Program-made: the position numbers and the translations under genes
In this document: positions 1-6,997 of the stretch, one piece after another
Layout: every line of letters begins with the position of its first letter
Position numbering within the stretch: the first letter of the stretch is position 1
Assembly: GCA_041552055.1 (NCBI GenBank)
Contig: JBFELO010000036.1
Coordinates: 1 to 35,603 of the forward strand
Direction: 5' to 3'
Origin: JBFELO01 sp041552055
GTDB lineage: Bacteria; Acidobacteriota; Thermoanaerobaculia; Thermoanaerobaculales; Sulfomarinibacteraceae
Length of the DNA stretch: 35,603 nucleotides
Notes under the pieces: generated by a model
Told to the model about the DNA's origin: nothing
The model's input: the letters and a program-made list of their open reading frames with translations, nothing else
Database searches by the model: none

Positions 1-699
1 GCCCGCGCCCCCCGGGGGGCCCTCTCCCATTCCCCCACCGCGCATCGGGCCCCCCCCGCCACGCATCGCGGCCGATCCGGGTCGGCGGCCTCGATCCCAG
101 TCGCCCGAACTCATCGTGTGCGGCTTCGGATCGGCGGGACGCCGCCCACGGCGGACCGAGCTGAACTGACCGGCACGCACCTGTACCGGAGGACCGGACC
201 GATCGAGGTCGAGAACCTCGACTACACCCGAGAAGACCGTGATCTCGGTATCTCCGGAGGAGTTGACCTCGACCCCATACTCGGTACCCCGCACCGCCAG
301 CACCGCCGAGGGAGTCTCGACGAGTCGCTGTGGTGGATCGTCACCGGACAACGCGTCGAACAGAGCTCGTAGGCTGCCCCGCTGAACCTCGAGCAAGACT
401 CCGGCTCGGTCTCCAGCGAGGCGAACGCGGGTCTTCGGTTGCAGCAAGAAGGTCGTCTGATATTCCGGTGAGAAGATCTCGGCCGAGGATCTGGAGCCTG
501 TGCGCAGCAATTCCCGCGCCTTCGGCCGCGATCCGACCTCGAGCCTGATCTCCGGCACGGGTTCCTCACGAAAGAGCTCGCGTTTGACGTTGGTCACCTC
601 ATAGCTGGGAGTCGTGACGTCCTCCCCGTCGCCGCCGGCGCCAAATGACAGCACCCCGAACAGAGCTATCGAAACGGCAAGAATTGTCCGTCTCGTCAT
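1..699 (-). CDS. FecR-domain exported protein, 3' end cut by window edge
   Basis: An uninterrupted minus-strand frame of 233 codons runs from an ATG at 699 off the left edge. The start has a good Shine-Dalgarno (GGGAGG, about 8 bases upstream). Residues 1-21 look like a signal peptide (basic MTRR followed by a hydrophobic run). Residues about 60-165 carry the FecR-domain signature, with TPSAVLAVRGTEYGV and then TVFSGVVEV, typical of the small beta-rich domain found in periplasmic FecR-like proteins. The visible C-terminus is low-complexity Gly/Met/Arg/Pro (MRGGGGPMRGGG). It is not a classical iron-citrate FecR anti-sigma factor, because there is no cytoplasmic N-terminal anti-sigma part. It lies divergent to a CHASE2 sensor kinase, and FecR-domain and CHASE2 genes are often neighbours, so an envelope-sensing role is plausible. 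The role is inferred. Confidence 0.8.
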   Translation of the reverse strand, partial: MTRRTILAVSIALFGVLSFGAGGDGEDVTTPSYEVTNVKRELFREEPVPEIRLEVGSRPKARELLRTGSRSSAEIFSPEYQTTFLLQPKTRVRLAGDRAGVLLEVQRGSLRALFDALSGDDPPQRLVETPSAVLAVRGTEYGVEVNSSGDTEITVFSGVVEVLDLDRSGPPVQVRAGQFSSVRRGRRPADPKPHTMSSGDWDRGRRPGSAAMRGGGGPMRGGGMGEGPPGGAG

Positions 700-864
700 G
701 ACTCAGCCTCCCGCGCTGTCAACTTAGCAAACTCGATGCCAGGACTCAGCCCTCCTGCCGGCTTTGACGCGAGGGTCTCGGGCCGTCCGGACACGGCAAC
801 CGTGTCGCCTGGACCCGTTTGCCCGGGTTCTGCCCATGTCCTTGACGCAGGTCGGCCATCCTAT

Positions 865-1006
865 CGTACCCGTTCCCCTCCCGGTTCCCGGAATTCAAGG
901 GGCTCTCGGCCAGCGGATCCTGCTGGCCAAGACGAAATATCACAATGACGTCTGCAATCATCCGAGGGTGCTTCTCGGGTACGGGGACGGGAAGGGGAAC
1001 GGAGAC
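865..1006. repeat. Inverted C-rich/G-rich hexamer repeat (element A)
   Basis: The left arm 865-891 reads CGTACCCGTTCCCCTCCCGG and onward. The right arm 976-1006, read on the minus strand, gives GTCTCCGTTCCCCTTCCCGT then CCCCGTACCCG. The two arms are imperfect inverted copies built of CCGTTCC/CCGTACC-type units and are separated by about 84 bases. Similar units recur at 4606-4630, 14141-14179 and 27111-27183, so this looks like a dispersed intergenic element. Confidence 0.6.
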
Positions 1007-1052
1007 AGCCTGAGCCATTTGTATTGGCAGGATGCGGGTCACGGGAATCGGG

Positions 1053-1058
1053 TACGCT
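1053..1058 (+). promoter_or_regulatory. Candidate -10 box (TACGCT) for leaderless kinase transcript
   Basis: TACGCT lies 6 bases before the ATG at 1065, the spacing expected if transcription starts at or next to the start codon. No clear TTGACA-like -35 box is seen at 16-18 bases upstream. There is also no Shine-Dalgarno before 1065. Confidence 0.4.
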
Positions 1059-1064
1059 TGGGCG

Positions 1065-3227
1065 ATGCTACAGCGGGTGCTCGTCCGGCGGGAGCTCGCC
1101 ATTACGTTGGCGGCGACCGTTCTCACGGCCTTCCTGTGGGGCGTCGGCTGGCTCCAGAGCGTCGAGCGACCGGTCGGAGATCTGCTGCTCCGCATCCCCC
1201 ACCCCGCAGGATCGCCCGATTCTTCCCTCGCCGTGGTGCTGATCGACGACGACGCTGTGGCCACCCTCGGTGCTCTGCCGTGGCCACGCGCCCGAATCGC
1301 CGACCTGGTGCAGAGGATTCGCGAGCAAGGGGCGCGGGGAATCGTGGTCGACGTCGTCCTGTCGGACGAGACCGACGAGGAAAACGACGCTGCGCTGCAG
1401 GGCGCACTCGCCGACGGGAACTCGGTACTGGCCGCGGTGCTGCGACCCGGGGGCGGATGGCTCTTGCCCCTCGAGCGGTTCGGCGGGGCAAGCACGGCCG
1501 CCCACGCCCATGCCGAGATCGCGGTCGACGGGGTCGTCCGGACGGTGAGCGCCACCAAACAGGCTACCGGGGTGTCGCTCCCGGCGCTGTCGGTCGCGGC
1601 AGCGCGTCTCGCCGGCTTGACCGAGCCGGTGACGCCCGGCGAGTTGCTGCGCCCCGACTTCAGGCAGCCGACGACGACGATTCCACAGATCGGCGCCGTC
1701 GAGATCCTGCGAGACCGAGCGCTGACGGAGAGCCTGGAGGGCCGCGTCGTGCTGCTCGGCCTGTCCGCGTCCGGCGCTGGAGATCAATTCGTCATCCCGG
1801 TCGGAAACCGACGGCGCCCCGCACCGGGCGTACTCGTCCATGCGGCCGTGGCCTCGTCGCTGCTGCGGGGTGGTCTGTTGCGCACGCCCGGCACGTGGTC
1901 GACCCTCGCCCTGGTCGTGCTGCTGGCGTGGGTGATGCAGCACGCGCGTGGCCGGTTCGGTCGACTGGACCTTCTGCAGCTGGTGCTGGTGGTGGTGGTC
2001 TTGGTTTTCGGTTCGATCGCCGCGTTGTGGTTCGCTCGTCTCCTGCTGCCGGTCGCGACGTTGCTGGCGGCGGGCGGTTTCTCGGCGGTCCTGGGCGAGG
2101 TCGTCGAGTCGCGTCGGGTACAGCGGGAGACCGGCTCTATCCTGCAGTCCTTGGTCCACCACCAGGCACCTCCGGTCTCGGACGCGATGCCGACTGACGT
2201 GCATGGACGGCTGGAGCTCGCCCGTGCCCTGCAGGACGAGCTGGCACGCGACAGGGATCTCAGGCGCACCTTGCTCGAGGGGCTGCACGAGGGCGTCGTT
2301 CTGTGGGACGGTGCAGGACGACCGCTGTTGGCGAATGCCGCTCTGGCGACGCTTTGGGGGGGCGAGCCTGAACTCGATGACCTCGTGGCGGCGGTCGGTC
2401 GGGATCCGGACGGCTGGACATCCAGCCCACGCGCCGAGCTCGAGCGCGACGGCCGACTAATCGAGGTCGAGGTGTGGCGTGTCGGAGACGGGTACCTCGG
2501 CGTGTTCCGCGACCTCGCTATCAGACGCGAGCTCGAACGGCAACGCCGTGAGATGCAACGGTTGGTGTCACACGAGCTGAAGACCCCACTCTCCTCGATC
2601 GCCGGCTTCGGTTCCATGCTCGAGACCTACGCCCTGTCCGAGAAGGAGCTTCGGCGTGTGGCCAGCATGATCCGGGGAGAGGCCGAACGGCTCGGTCAGA
2701 TGGTACGGTCGTTCCTCGACCTGGAGCGCGTGGGCTCGGGTCAGTGGGACGGCGAGAGGTCGTCCGTGGAGCTGGGAAAGCTCGTGTCGCACCGGTGCGA
2801 GCTGCTGTCGTCGTCGGCGTCTGGCCGCACCCGGTCCATCACCGTCGATGTTCGTTCTCCCTCCACGGTATTGGGGGTCCCGGCGCTCCTCGAGCGTCTG
2901 ACCGACAACCTGGTGAGCAATGCGCTGAAGTACTCACCCGAGGGGACCGTCGTCGATGTGCGTGTGATCCCGTCAAACGGGAGCGTCACACTCGAGGTGC
3001 GCGACAGTGGACCCGGGATCCCGGAGGACGCATTGCCCCACGTGTTCGAGCGGTTCTACCGGGTTCCCGGTTCAGAGGCTCCGGGCTCCGGGCTCGGCCT
3101 CGCCTTCGTCAAGGAGATTGCCGATTGGCACGGCGCCGTGGTCGACGTCCGAAGCTCCACGGATCGCGGCTCCGCGTTCACGGTGACGTTTCCCGCGTAC
3201 GATGGAGTACCAGAGGAAGATGGCTAA
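1065..3227 (+). CDS. CHASE2-PAS sensor histidine kinase
   Basis: A 720-aa membrane sensor kinase. Helix 1 is at about residues 9-31, followed by a CHASE2 extracytoplasmic sensing domain (about 32-275; VLIDDDAVATLGALPWPR is typical). Two or three further membrane helices lie at about 276-345, then a divergent PAS-like segment (about 400-495). The catalytic core follows: H-box with SHELKTPLSS (phospho-acceptor His503), N-box DNLVSNALKYSP (about 614), G1 DSGPGIP (about 647) and G2 GSGLGLAF. All kinase motifs are intact. It should autophosphorylate in response to an envelope signal and pass phosphate to the overlapping response regulator downstream. An in-frame ATG at 1032 would add 11 residues; I prefer 1065 because of the TACGCT box 6 bases before it. 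The ligand is unknown. Confidence 0.9.
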   Translation: MLQRVLVRRELAITLAATVLTAFLWGVGWLQSVERPVGDLLLRIPHPAGSPDSSLAVVLIDDDAVATLGALPWPRARIADLVQRIREQGARGIVVDVVLSDETDEENDAALQGALADGNSVLAAVLRPGGGWLLPLERFGGASTAAHAHAEIAVDGVVRTVSATKQATGVSLPALSVAAARLAGLTEPVTPGELLRPDFRQPTTTIPQIGAVEILRDRALTESLEGRVVLLGLSASGAGDQFVIPVGNRRRPAPGVLVHAAVASSLLRGGLLRTPGTWSTLALVVLLAWVMQHARGRFGRLDLLQLVLVVVVLVFGSIAALWFARLLLPVATLLAAGGFSAVLGEVVESRRVQRETGSILQSLVHHQAPPVSDAMPTDVHGRLELARALQDELARDRDLRRTLLEGLHEGVVLWDGAGRPLLANAALATLWGGEPELDDLVAAVGRDPDGWTSSPRAELERDGRLIEVEVWRVGDGYLGVFRDLAIRRELERQRREMQRLVSHELKTPLSSIAGFGSMLETYALSEKELRRVASMIRGEAERLGQMVRSFLDLERVGSGQWDGERSSVELGKLVSHRCELLSSSASGRTRSITVDVRSPSTVLGVPALLERLTDNLVSNALKYSPEGTVVDVRVIPSNGSVTLEVRDSGPGIPEDALPHVFERFYRVPGSEAPGSGLGLAFVKEIADWHGAVVDVRSSTDRGSAFTVTFPAYDGVPEEDG

Positions 3228-4575
3228 GAGGATCCTCGTCGCCGACGACGACCCGGCGCTGCTGGAGATGATGGTGCTGACTCTCACGAAAGAGGGTTTT
3301 GACGTCCACCGAGCGAAGTCGGCGGCCGAGGCGCGAGCACTGATCGGATCCGAGACCTTCGACCTCGTTCTGAGCGACATCTACCTCGGCGACGCAAACG
3401 CCATCGATCTGCTCGACGAAATCCGCGTCGCAAACCCCGACGCCAAGATCATCCTGGTCACCGCTCAGGGGACGGTCGAAACAGCCGCCGCGGCCAGCGC
3501 CGCCGGCGTCTTCGATTACCTGGCCAAACCGTTCGCCATAGAGCAGCTGGTGGCACGGGTACGAGCAGCGCTCGCCAAGAGCGCACCGCCCAGCCGCGGA
3601 GCGCCGGCCGGTCCGGAGTCCATGATCGTCGGTAACCACCCGGAGATCGTCGAGGTGTACAAGGCGGTGGCACGGGTGGCGCCGTTGCCGGTTCCGGTGC
3701 TGATCCGAGGAGAGACCGGCACCGGTAAGGAGCTCGTGGCGCGTGCCCTGCACGTCTTCGGTGCCAATCCGGAAGGCCCTTTCGTGGCCCTCAACTGCGG
3801 AGCCATCCCGGACACCCTCCTCGAGAGCGAGCTGTTCGGGCACCGCAGGGGCGCGTTTACCGGTGCCGACCGTGATCATCGCGGGGCCATCGAGCAGGCC
3901 TCCGGAGGCACCGTGTTCCTCGACGAGGTGGGGGAGCTGCCACCGCTACTCCAGGTCAAGCTGCTGCGCTTCCTGCAAGAGAGCGAGATCCGCCCGCTGG
4001 GATCGGAGTCGGCGATGCCCGTCTCGGGCCGGGTGGTTGCGGCCACGAACCGTGACCTCCGCCGGGCGGTGGACGAGGGTTACCTGCGGGAAGACTTTTA
4101 TTACCGTGTCGGGGCGTATGAGATCGTCCTGCCACCGCTGCGCGACCGGCGATCCGACATTCCCCTGCTGGTCGAGCACTTTCGTGACCGCACCAGGCGG
4201 CAGCTGGGGCTGGAGGAACTCCCGGGCCCGACCGCGCAATCGCTCGCGGTCCTCGATGCCCACCCCTGGCCGGGAAATGTGCGTGAACTCGAAAACGTGA
4301 TCCAGAGGGCGGCGGTCGACCTCGGCTCCCTGGCCGAAGCGGAAGGTCTTCGCCCCCTGCTCCAGGGTGCACCGCAAGCAACCGTTCCGGACCAACGCCG
4401 ACCCGCCATCGGCGACGATCTCACGCTCGAGGAGCTGGAGCGCGCCCACATCGAAGTCGTCTTGCGCCGGTGTGGGGGCAACCGGACGCGCGCCGCGAAG
4501 ATCCTCGGCATCGAGCGAAAGTCCCTCTACCGCAAGGCCCAACGACTCGGTATCGAGCTCGACCCCGGAGACTAG
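3220..4575 (+). CDS. NtrC-family sigma-54-dependent response regulator
   Basis: A 451-aa protein with three domains. The receiver (1-120) has the acidic pocket D9-D11, phospho-acceptor Asp53 and a conserved Lys in YLAKPF. The sigma-54 AAA+ domain (about 137-370) has Walker A GETGTGKE (164-171), the sigma-54 contact loop GAFTGA (211-216) and Walker B TVFLDEVGEL. The C-terminus is a Fis-type helix-turn-helix (NRTRAAKILGIERKSLYRK). It should drive transcription from -24/-12 promoters once phosphorylated by the upstream kinase. The start overlaps the kinase stop by 8 bases, with AGAGGA just upstream. An ATG at 3202 would add six residues but lacks a ribosome site. The overlap argues for translational coupling and a cognate pair. 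Confidence 0.93.
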   Translation: MAKRILVADDDPALLEMMVLTLTKEGFDVHRAKSAAEARALIGSETFDLVLSDIYLGDANAIDLLDEIRVANPDAKIILVTAQGTVETAAAASAAGVFDYLAKPFAIEQLVARVRAALAKSAPPSRGAPAGPESMIVGNHPEIVEVYKAVARVAPLPVPVLIRGETGTGKELVARALHVFGANPEGPFVALNCGAIPDTLLESELFGHRRGAFTGADRDHRGAIEQASGGTVFLDEVGELPPLLQVKLLRFLQESEIRPLGSESAMPVSGRVVAATNRDLRRAVDEGYLREDFYYRVGAYEIVLPPLRDRRSDIPLLVEHFRDRTRRQLGLEELPGPTAQSLAVLDAHPWPGNVRELENVIQRAAVDLGSLAEAEGLRPLLQGAPQATVPDQRRPAIGDDLTLEELERAHIEVVLRRCGGNRTRAAKILGIERKSLYRKAQRLGIELDPGD

Positions 4576-4590
4576 GACCTTTGCCTGATC

Positions 4591-4607
4591 GAGGGGGAGG
4601 TCCCCTC
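4591..4607. terminator. Small hairpin after the response-regulator gene
   Basis: GAGGGG (4591-4596), five-base loop, CCCCTC (4602-4607), beginning 16 bases after the TAG stop. There is no clear T-run after it, so termination is only a guess. It lies in a 187-base convergent gap that otherwise shows no gene. Confidence 0.35.
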
Positions 4608-4630
4608 TCCGTATCCGTCTCCGATACGCC
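4606..4630. repeat. Hexamer repeat, single arm (element B)
   Basis: TCCGTATCCGTCTCCGATAC and flanking bases form the same CCGTATCC/CCGTCTCC motif as elements A, C and D. I see no good complementary arm before 4762. It sits between convergent genes. Confidence 0.5.
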
Positions 4631-4762
4631 CTTCGAACATGTAGAGGAACTCAGTCACGGACGAGGGCTCCTCGAGTGCAGTATCGGGGATGGTCGGCTG
4701 CGCCCGATCAACCTGCAGAGGCATGGTCTGGGCTTCACGAGCCGGCTGTCGCGCAACCACCG

Positions 4763-5110
4763 TCACGACCGCAGGTGTTGCCGCGCCTCTTCGACCGTAT
4801 CGCTCAGTCTGAAGATCTCCGCCAACATCACCACCTCGATGACTTCGCGCACCCTGGGATTGGGTCCGAACAGGGCAATGGTGCCGTCGAGGGACTGGAC
4901 GCGGTGCAGCAGACGCACCAACGCGCCGATGCCGGCGCTGGTGATCAGGTCCACCGAAGAGAGGTCGATCAGCAAAGACGGTGTGCCGGAATCGAGCTCC
5001 GGCGTGACGCTCTCCCACAGCTCGACCGCCCCCTGCACGTCGAGGCTGCCTTTCAACGCGACAACGATCGTTCCTTCGAGCTCACCGTCGGGTTGGCACC
5101 GCAACTCCAT
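4763..5110 (-). CDS. STAS-domain anti-sigma factor antagonist
   Basis: A 115-aa single-domain protein of the SpoIIAA/RsbV type. The fold is recognisable: a GTIVVALKGSLDV strand, then LLIDLSSVDLITSAGIGALV, which carries the conserved Ser region phosphorylated by RsbW-type kinases. A C-terminal helix ends in VEEARQHLRS. The start at 5110 follows a strong purine-rich ribosome site (GGGGGAAGGG); an in-frame upstream extension to 5200 lacks one. In partner switching the unphosphorylated form binds an anti-sigma kinase and frees a sigma factor, and a PP2C phosphatase reactivates it. Two such phosphatases lie just downstream, the nearer one divergent from this gene. No RsbW-like kinase is visible in the window. 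Confidence 0.88.
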   Translation of the reverse strand: MELRCQPDGELEGTIVVALKGSLDVQGAVELWESVTPELDSGTPSLLIDLSSVDLITSAGIGALVRLLHRVQSLDGTIALFGPNPRVREVIEVVMLAEIFRLSDTVEEARQHLRS

Positions 5111-5160
5111 CCCTTCCCCCTTCCGCAGGCCTGAACCGCACCCGTGCCCCTTCTCAAGAA

Positions 5161-5175
5161 TGGCACATCCATCGC
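5161..5175 (+). promoter_or_regulatory. Possible sigma-54 (-24/-12) promoter
   Basis: TGGCAC-N5-TCGC has the invariant GG and GC dinucleotides at correct spacing and one mismatch to the usual TTGC. It lies about 48 bases before the phosphatase start at 5224, next to an NtrC-type activator gene. A CATAAT box 10 bases before the ATG is a competing sigma-70-type signal. Confidence 0.25.
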
Positions 5176-5223
5176 CAGACGTGTTGCCGACTCCGAACAC
5201 CCCCTGTCATAATCACCGAACCC

Positions 5224-6885
5224 ATGATCACCCTCCACGTGGCTCCGGCTCAGGGCGACCCATTCTCCCACGACGTCGACGGCGATGAGGTCGTCATCGG
5301 GCGCTCGATGAAGTCGGATCTGTCGGTCGCCGATCGCTTCCTGTCCCGGCAGCATGCTCGTCTATACCGCACCGAACAGGGATGGATGATCGAAGACCTC
5401 GGATCGCGTAACGGCACCTTCGTCAACGGGGTGCGGGTGGAATCGCCGACAAACATCGCGCCGGGAGACGTGATCGCGATGTCGGCGAGCATCATCAAGG
5501 TCACGAAGCAGGGCGACGCTGCTCCGGCGACAGACCGACCTCGCCAGACTATCGACCAAGGATCCATCTTTCGGCCGGCGACGGAGCTCATCCAGGCGTC
5601 CATCCGACTTCCGGAAGCCGAGGCAGCCCACGAGGCCGACGACATCCTCCGGCACGCCGAACGACTCAGCATCCTGAACGACGTCCACCAGACCCTGGCG
5701 ACGTCGATCTCGCTCGACGAGTTGCTCGACCTGATCCTCGACCGCACCTTCGACCACCTTCAACCCGAGCAGGGCGTGGTGCTCCTGAGGGACAACGATG
5801 GCGAGCTGTATCCCGCGGCGAGCCGCCCGCTGTCGACCGAAACCGACCGGATCGTGATCTCCCAGAGTCTGGCCCGAGAGGTCGTCGAGAAAGGGATGGC
5901 GGCGCTGGTCCATGACGTCCGAATCGACGATCGATTCGCCGCGGCCAAGAGCCTGCTCGATGCCGGGATCCGCAGTGTCGTCGCAGCACCGCTCTCGGAC
6001 CCCAGGGGGACCCTCGGCATGATCGCGCTGAGTTCGGCGGCCGACGTCCGTGTGTTTTCCGCTGACGACATGCAGCTCCTCAGCTCGCTGGCCTCGGTGG
6101 CCGCGCTCCGGATCCGCAACATCGCGCTTGCCGAGGAAGCGGCCGAACGACGGCGGCTGCACGAGGAGGTGAGGCTGGCCCGCCAGATCCAGGTCGCGCT
6201 GATCCCGGATTCGCTACCGACCGTTCCCGGGTATGAAATCTACGGCGGCAACCAGCCGTCACAGGGGGTGTCCGGCGACTACTACGAGGTGATCGAACGT
6301 CTGGGCGGCCGCGAGTGCGTGCTGTTCATCGCCGACGTCTCCGGCAAGGGGATCGCCGCGTCACTGCTCACCGCCTATATCGAGGCGCTGTCGTCGGCCC
6401 CAATCGAGGATGGGCTGCCGCCCGAGCAGGTCTTCGCCCGTGTGTCGCGCCGGCTCTACCGGCGCACCCCGCACGAACGTTTCGCGACCGCCTTCCTGGC
6501 AATCCTCGAGCCGGCAACCGGCACTGTTCGCTTTGCCAATGCCGGCCACAATCCGGCGCTGTTGGTGCGCCGGGACGGCGCCGTCGAGAGACTGTCCTCG
6601 ACGGGCATCCCGCTCGGCCTTCTTCCGCTCGCCGAGTACGGGTGTGCCGAGTTCGCGCTGGCATCGGGCGACACCCTGGTCACGTACACCGACGGCATTA
6701 CCGAGGCCGCCAATCCGGAGAAGGAGGAGTACGGCACCGAACGACTCGAGGCCCTGTGCCGGGAGTGCCGGGGACTCGATCTGGACGCCCTGACCGCAGC
6801 GCTCGAGGAGGATCTTCAGGCCTTCGTCGCCGGGGAACCGTTCGCGGACGATCGCACCCTCGTGATACTTCGCCGCGTGGGGTGA
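5224..6885 (+). CDS. FHA-GAF-PP2C (RsbU-type) serine phosphatase, copy 1
   Basis: A 553-aa soluble protein. The N-terminal FHA domain (about 1-95) has IGRS, RFLSRQHARL and GSRNGTFVNG, which form the phosphothreonine-binding loops. A GAF-like domain follows (about 150-305), then a short helical linker (EEVRLARQIQVALIP), then a SpoIIE/RsbU PP2C domain (about 335-553). The metal-binding acidic residues are visible in SGDYYEV, IADVSGKG, TYTDGITEA and ADDRTLVI, so the phosphatase looks active. The expected substrate is a phosphorylated STAS antagonist, for which the divergent gene at 4763-5110 is the natural candidate. The FHA domain implies extra input from Ser/Thr phosphorylation. The start has no Shine-Dalgarno. 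It is closely similar in sequence and domain order to the convergent copy at 6998-8662. Confidence 0.92.
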   Translation: MITLHVAPAQGDPFSHDVDGDEVVIGRSMKSDLSVADRFLSRQHARLYRTEQGWMIEDLGSRNGTFVNGVRVESPTNIAPGDVIAMSASIIKVTKQGDAAPATDRPRQTIDQGSIFRPATELIQASIRLPEAEAAHEADDILRHAERLSILNDVHQTLATSISLDELLDLILDRTFDHLQPEQGVVLLRDNDGELYPAASRPLSTETDRIVISQSLAREVVEKGMAALVHDVRIDDRFAAAKSLLDAGIRSVVAAPLSDPRGTLGMIALSSAADVRVFSADDMQLLSSLASVAALRIRNIALAEEAAERRRLHEEVRLARQIQVALIPDSLPTVPGYEIYGGNQPSQGVSGDYYEVIERLGGRECVLFIADVSGKGIAASLLTAYIEALSSAPIEDGLPPEQVFARVSRRLYRRTPHERFATAFLAILEPATGTVRFANAGHNPALLVRRDGAVERLSSTGIPLGLLPLAEYGCAEFALASGDTLVTYTDGITEAANPEKEEYGTERLEALCRECRGLDLDALTAALEEDLQAFVAGEPFADDRTLVILRRVG

Positions 6886-6897
6886 CCGTGCACGGAC

Positions 6898-6914
6898 GGG
6901 TCGGTGTCCGACCC
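6898..6914. terminator. Hairpin between convergent phosphatase genes
   Basis: GGGTCGG (6898-6904), loop TGT, CCGACCC (6908-6914): a perfect 7-bp stem starting 13 bases after the TGA of copy 1. No T-run follows. It could help terminate copy 1. The rest of the 112-base gap shows nothing. Confidence 0.4.
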
Positions 6915-6997
6915 TGGCCCGCATTCACCGGTCGTCGTAATCAGTGGGTCAAGCGGTCCAGCCCGAGGTGCGTCCCACGGATTGCGTTCCGAATCAT

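Larger units (their letters stand above)
700..1064. other. Divergent intergenic region between FecR gene and CHASE2 kinase
   Basis: This 365-base gap contains no convincing gene. It holds the upstream regions of two divergent genes and a large inverted repeat (865-1006, described separately). The 5' codons of a possible longer kinase frame (ATG 1032) also fall here, but the 1065 start is preferred. Confidence 0.6.

Noticed and set aside
700..722. TTGACA on the minus strand before the FecR gene
   Set aside because: It lies only 18 bases before the ATG, leaving no room for a -10 box, so it is not this gene's promoter.
764..2197. Long plus-strand open frame overlapping the kinase gene
   Set aside because: It is an Arg/Gly-rich shadow in another frame of the CHASE2 kinase; the real frame has full kinase motifs.
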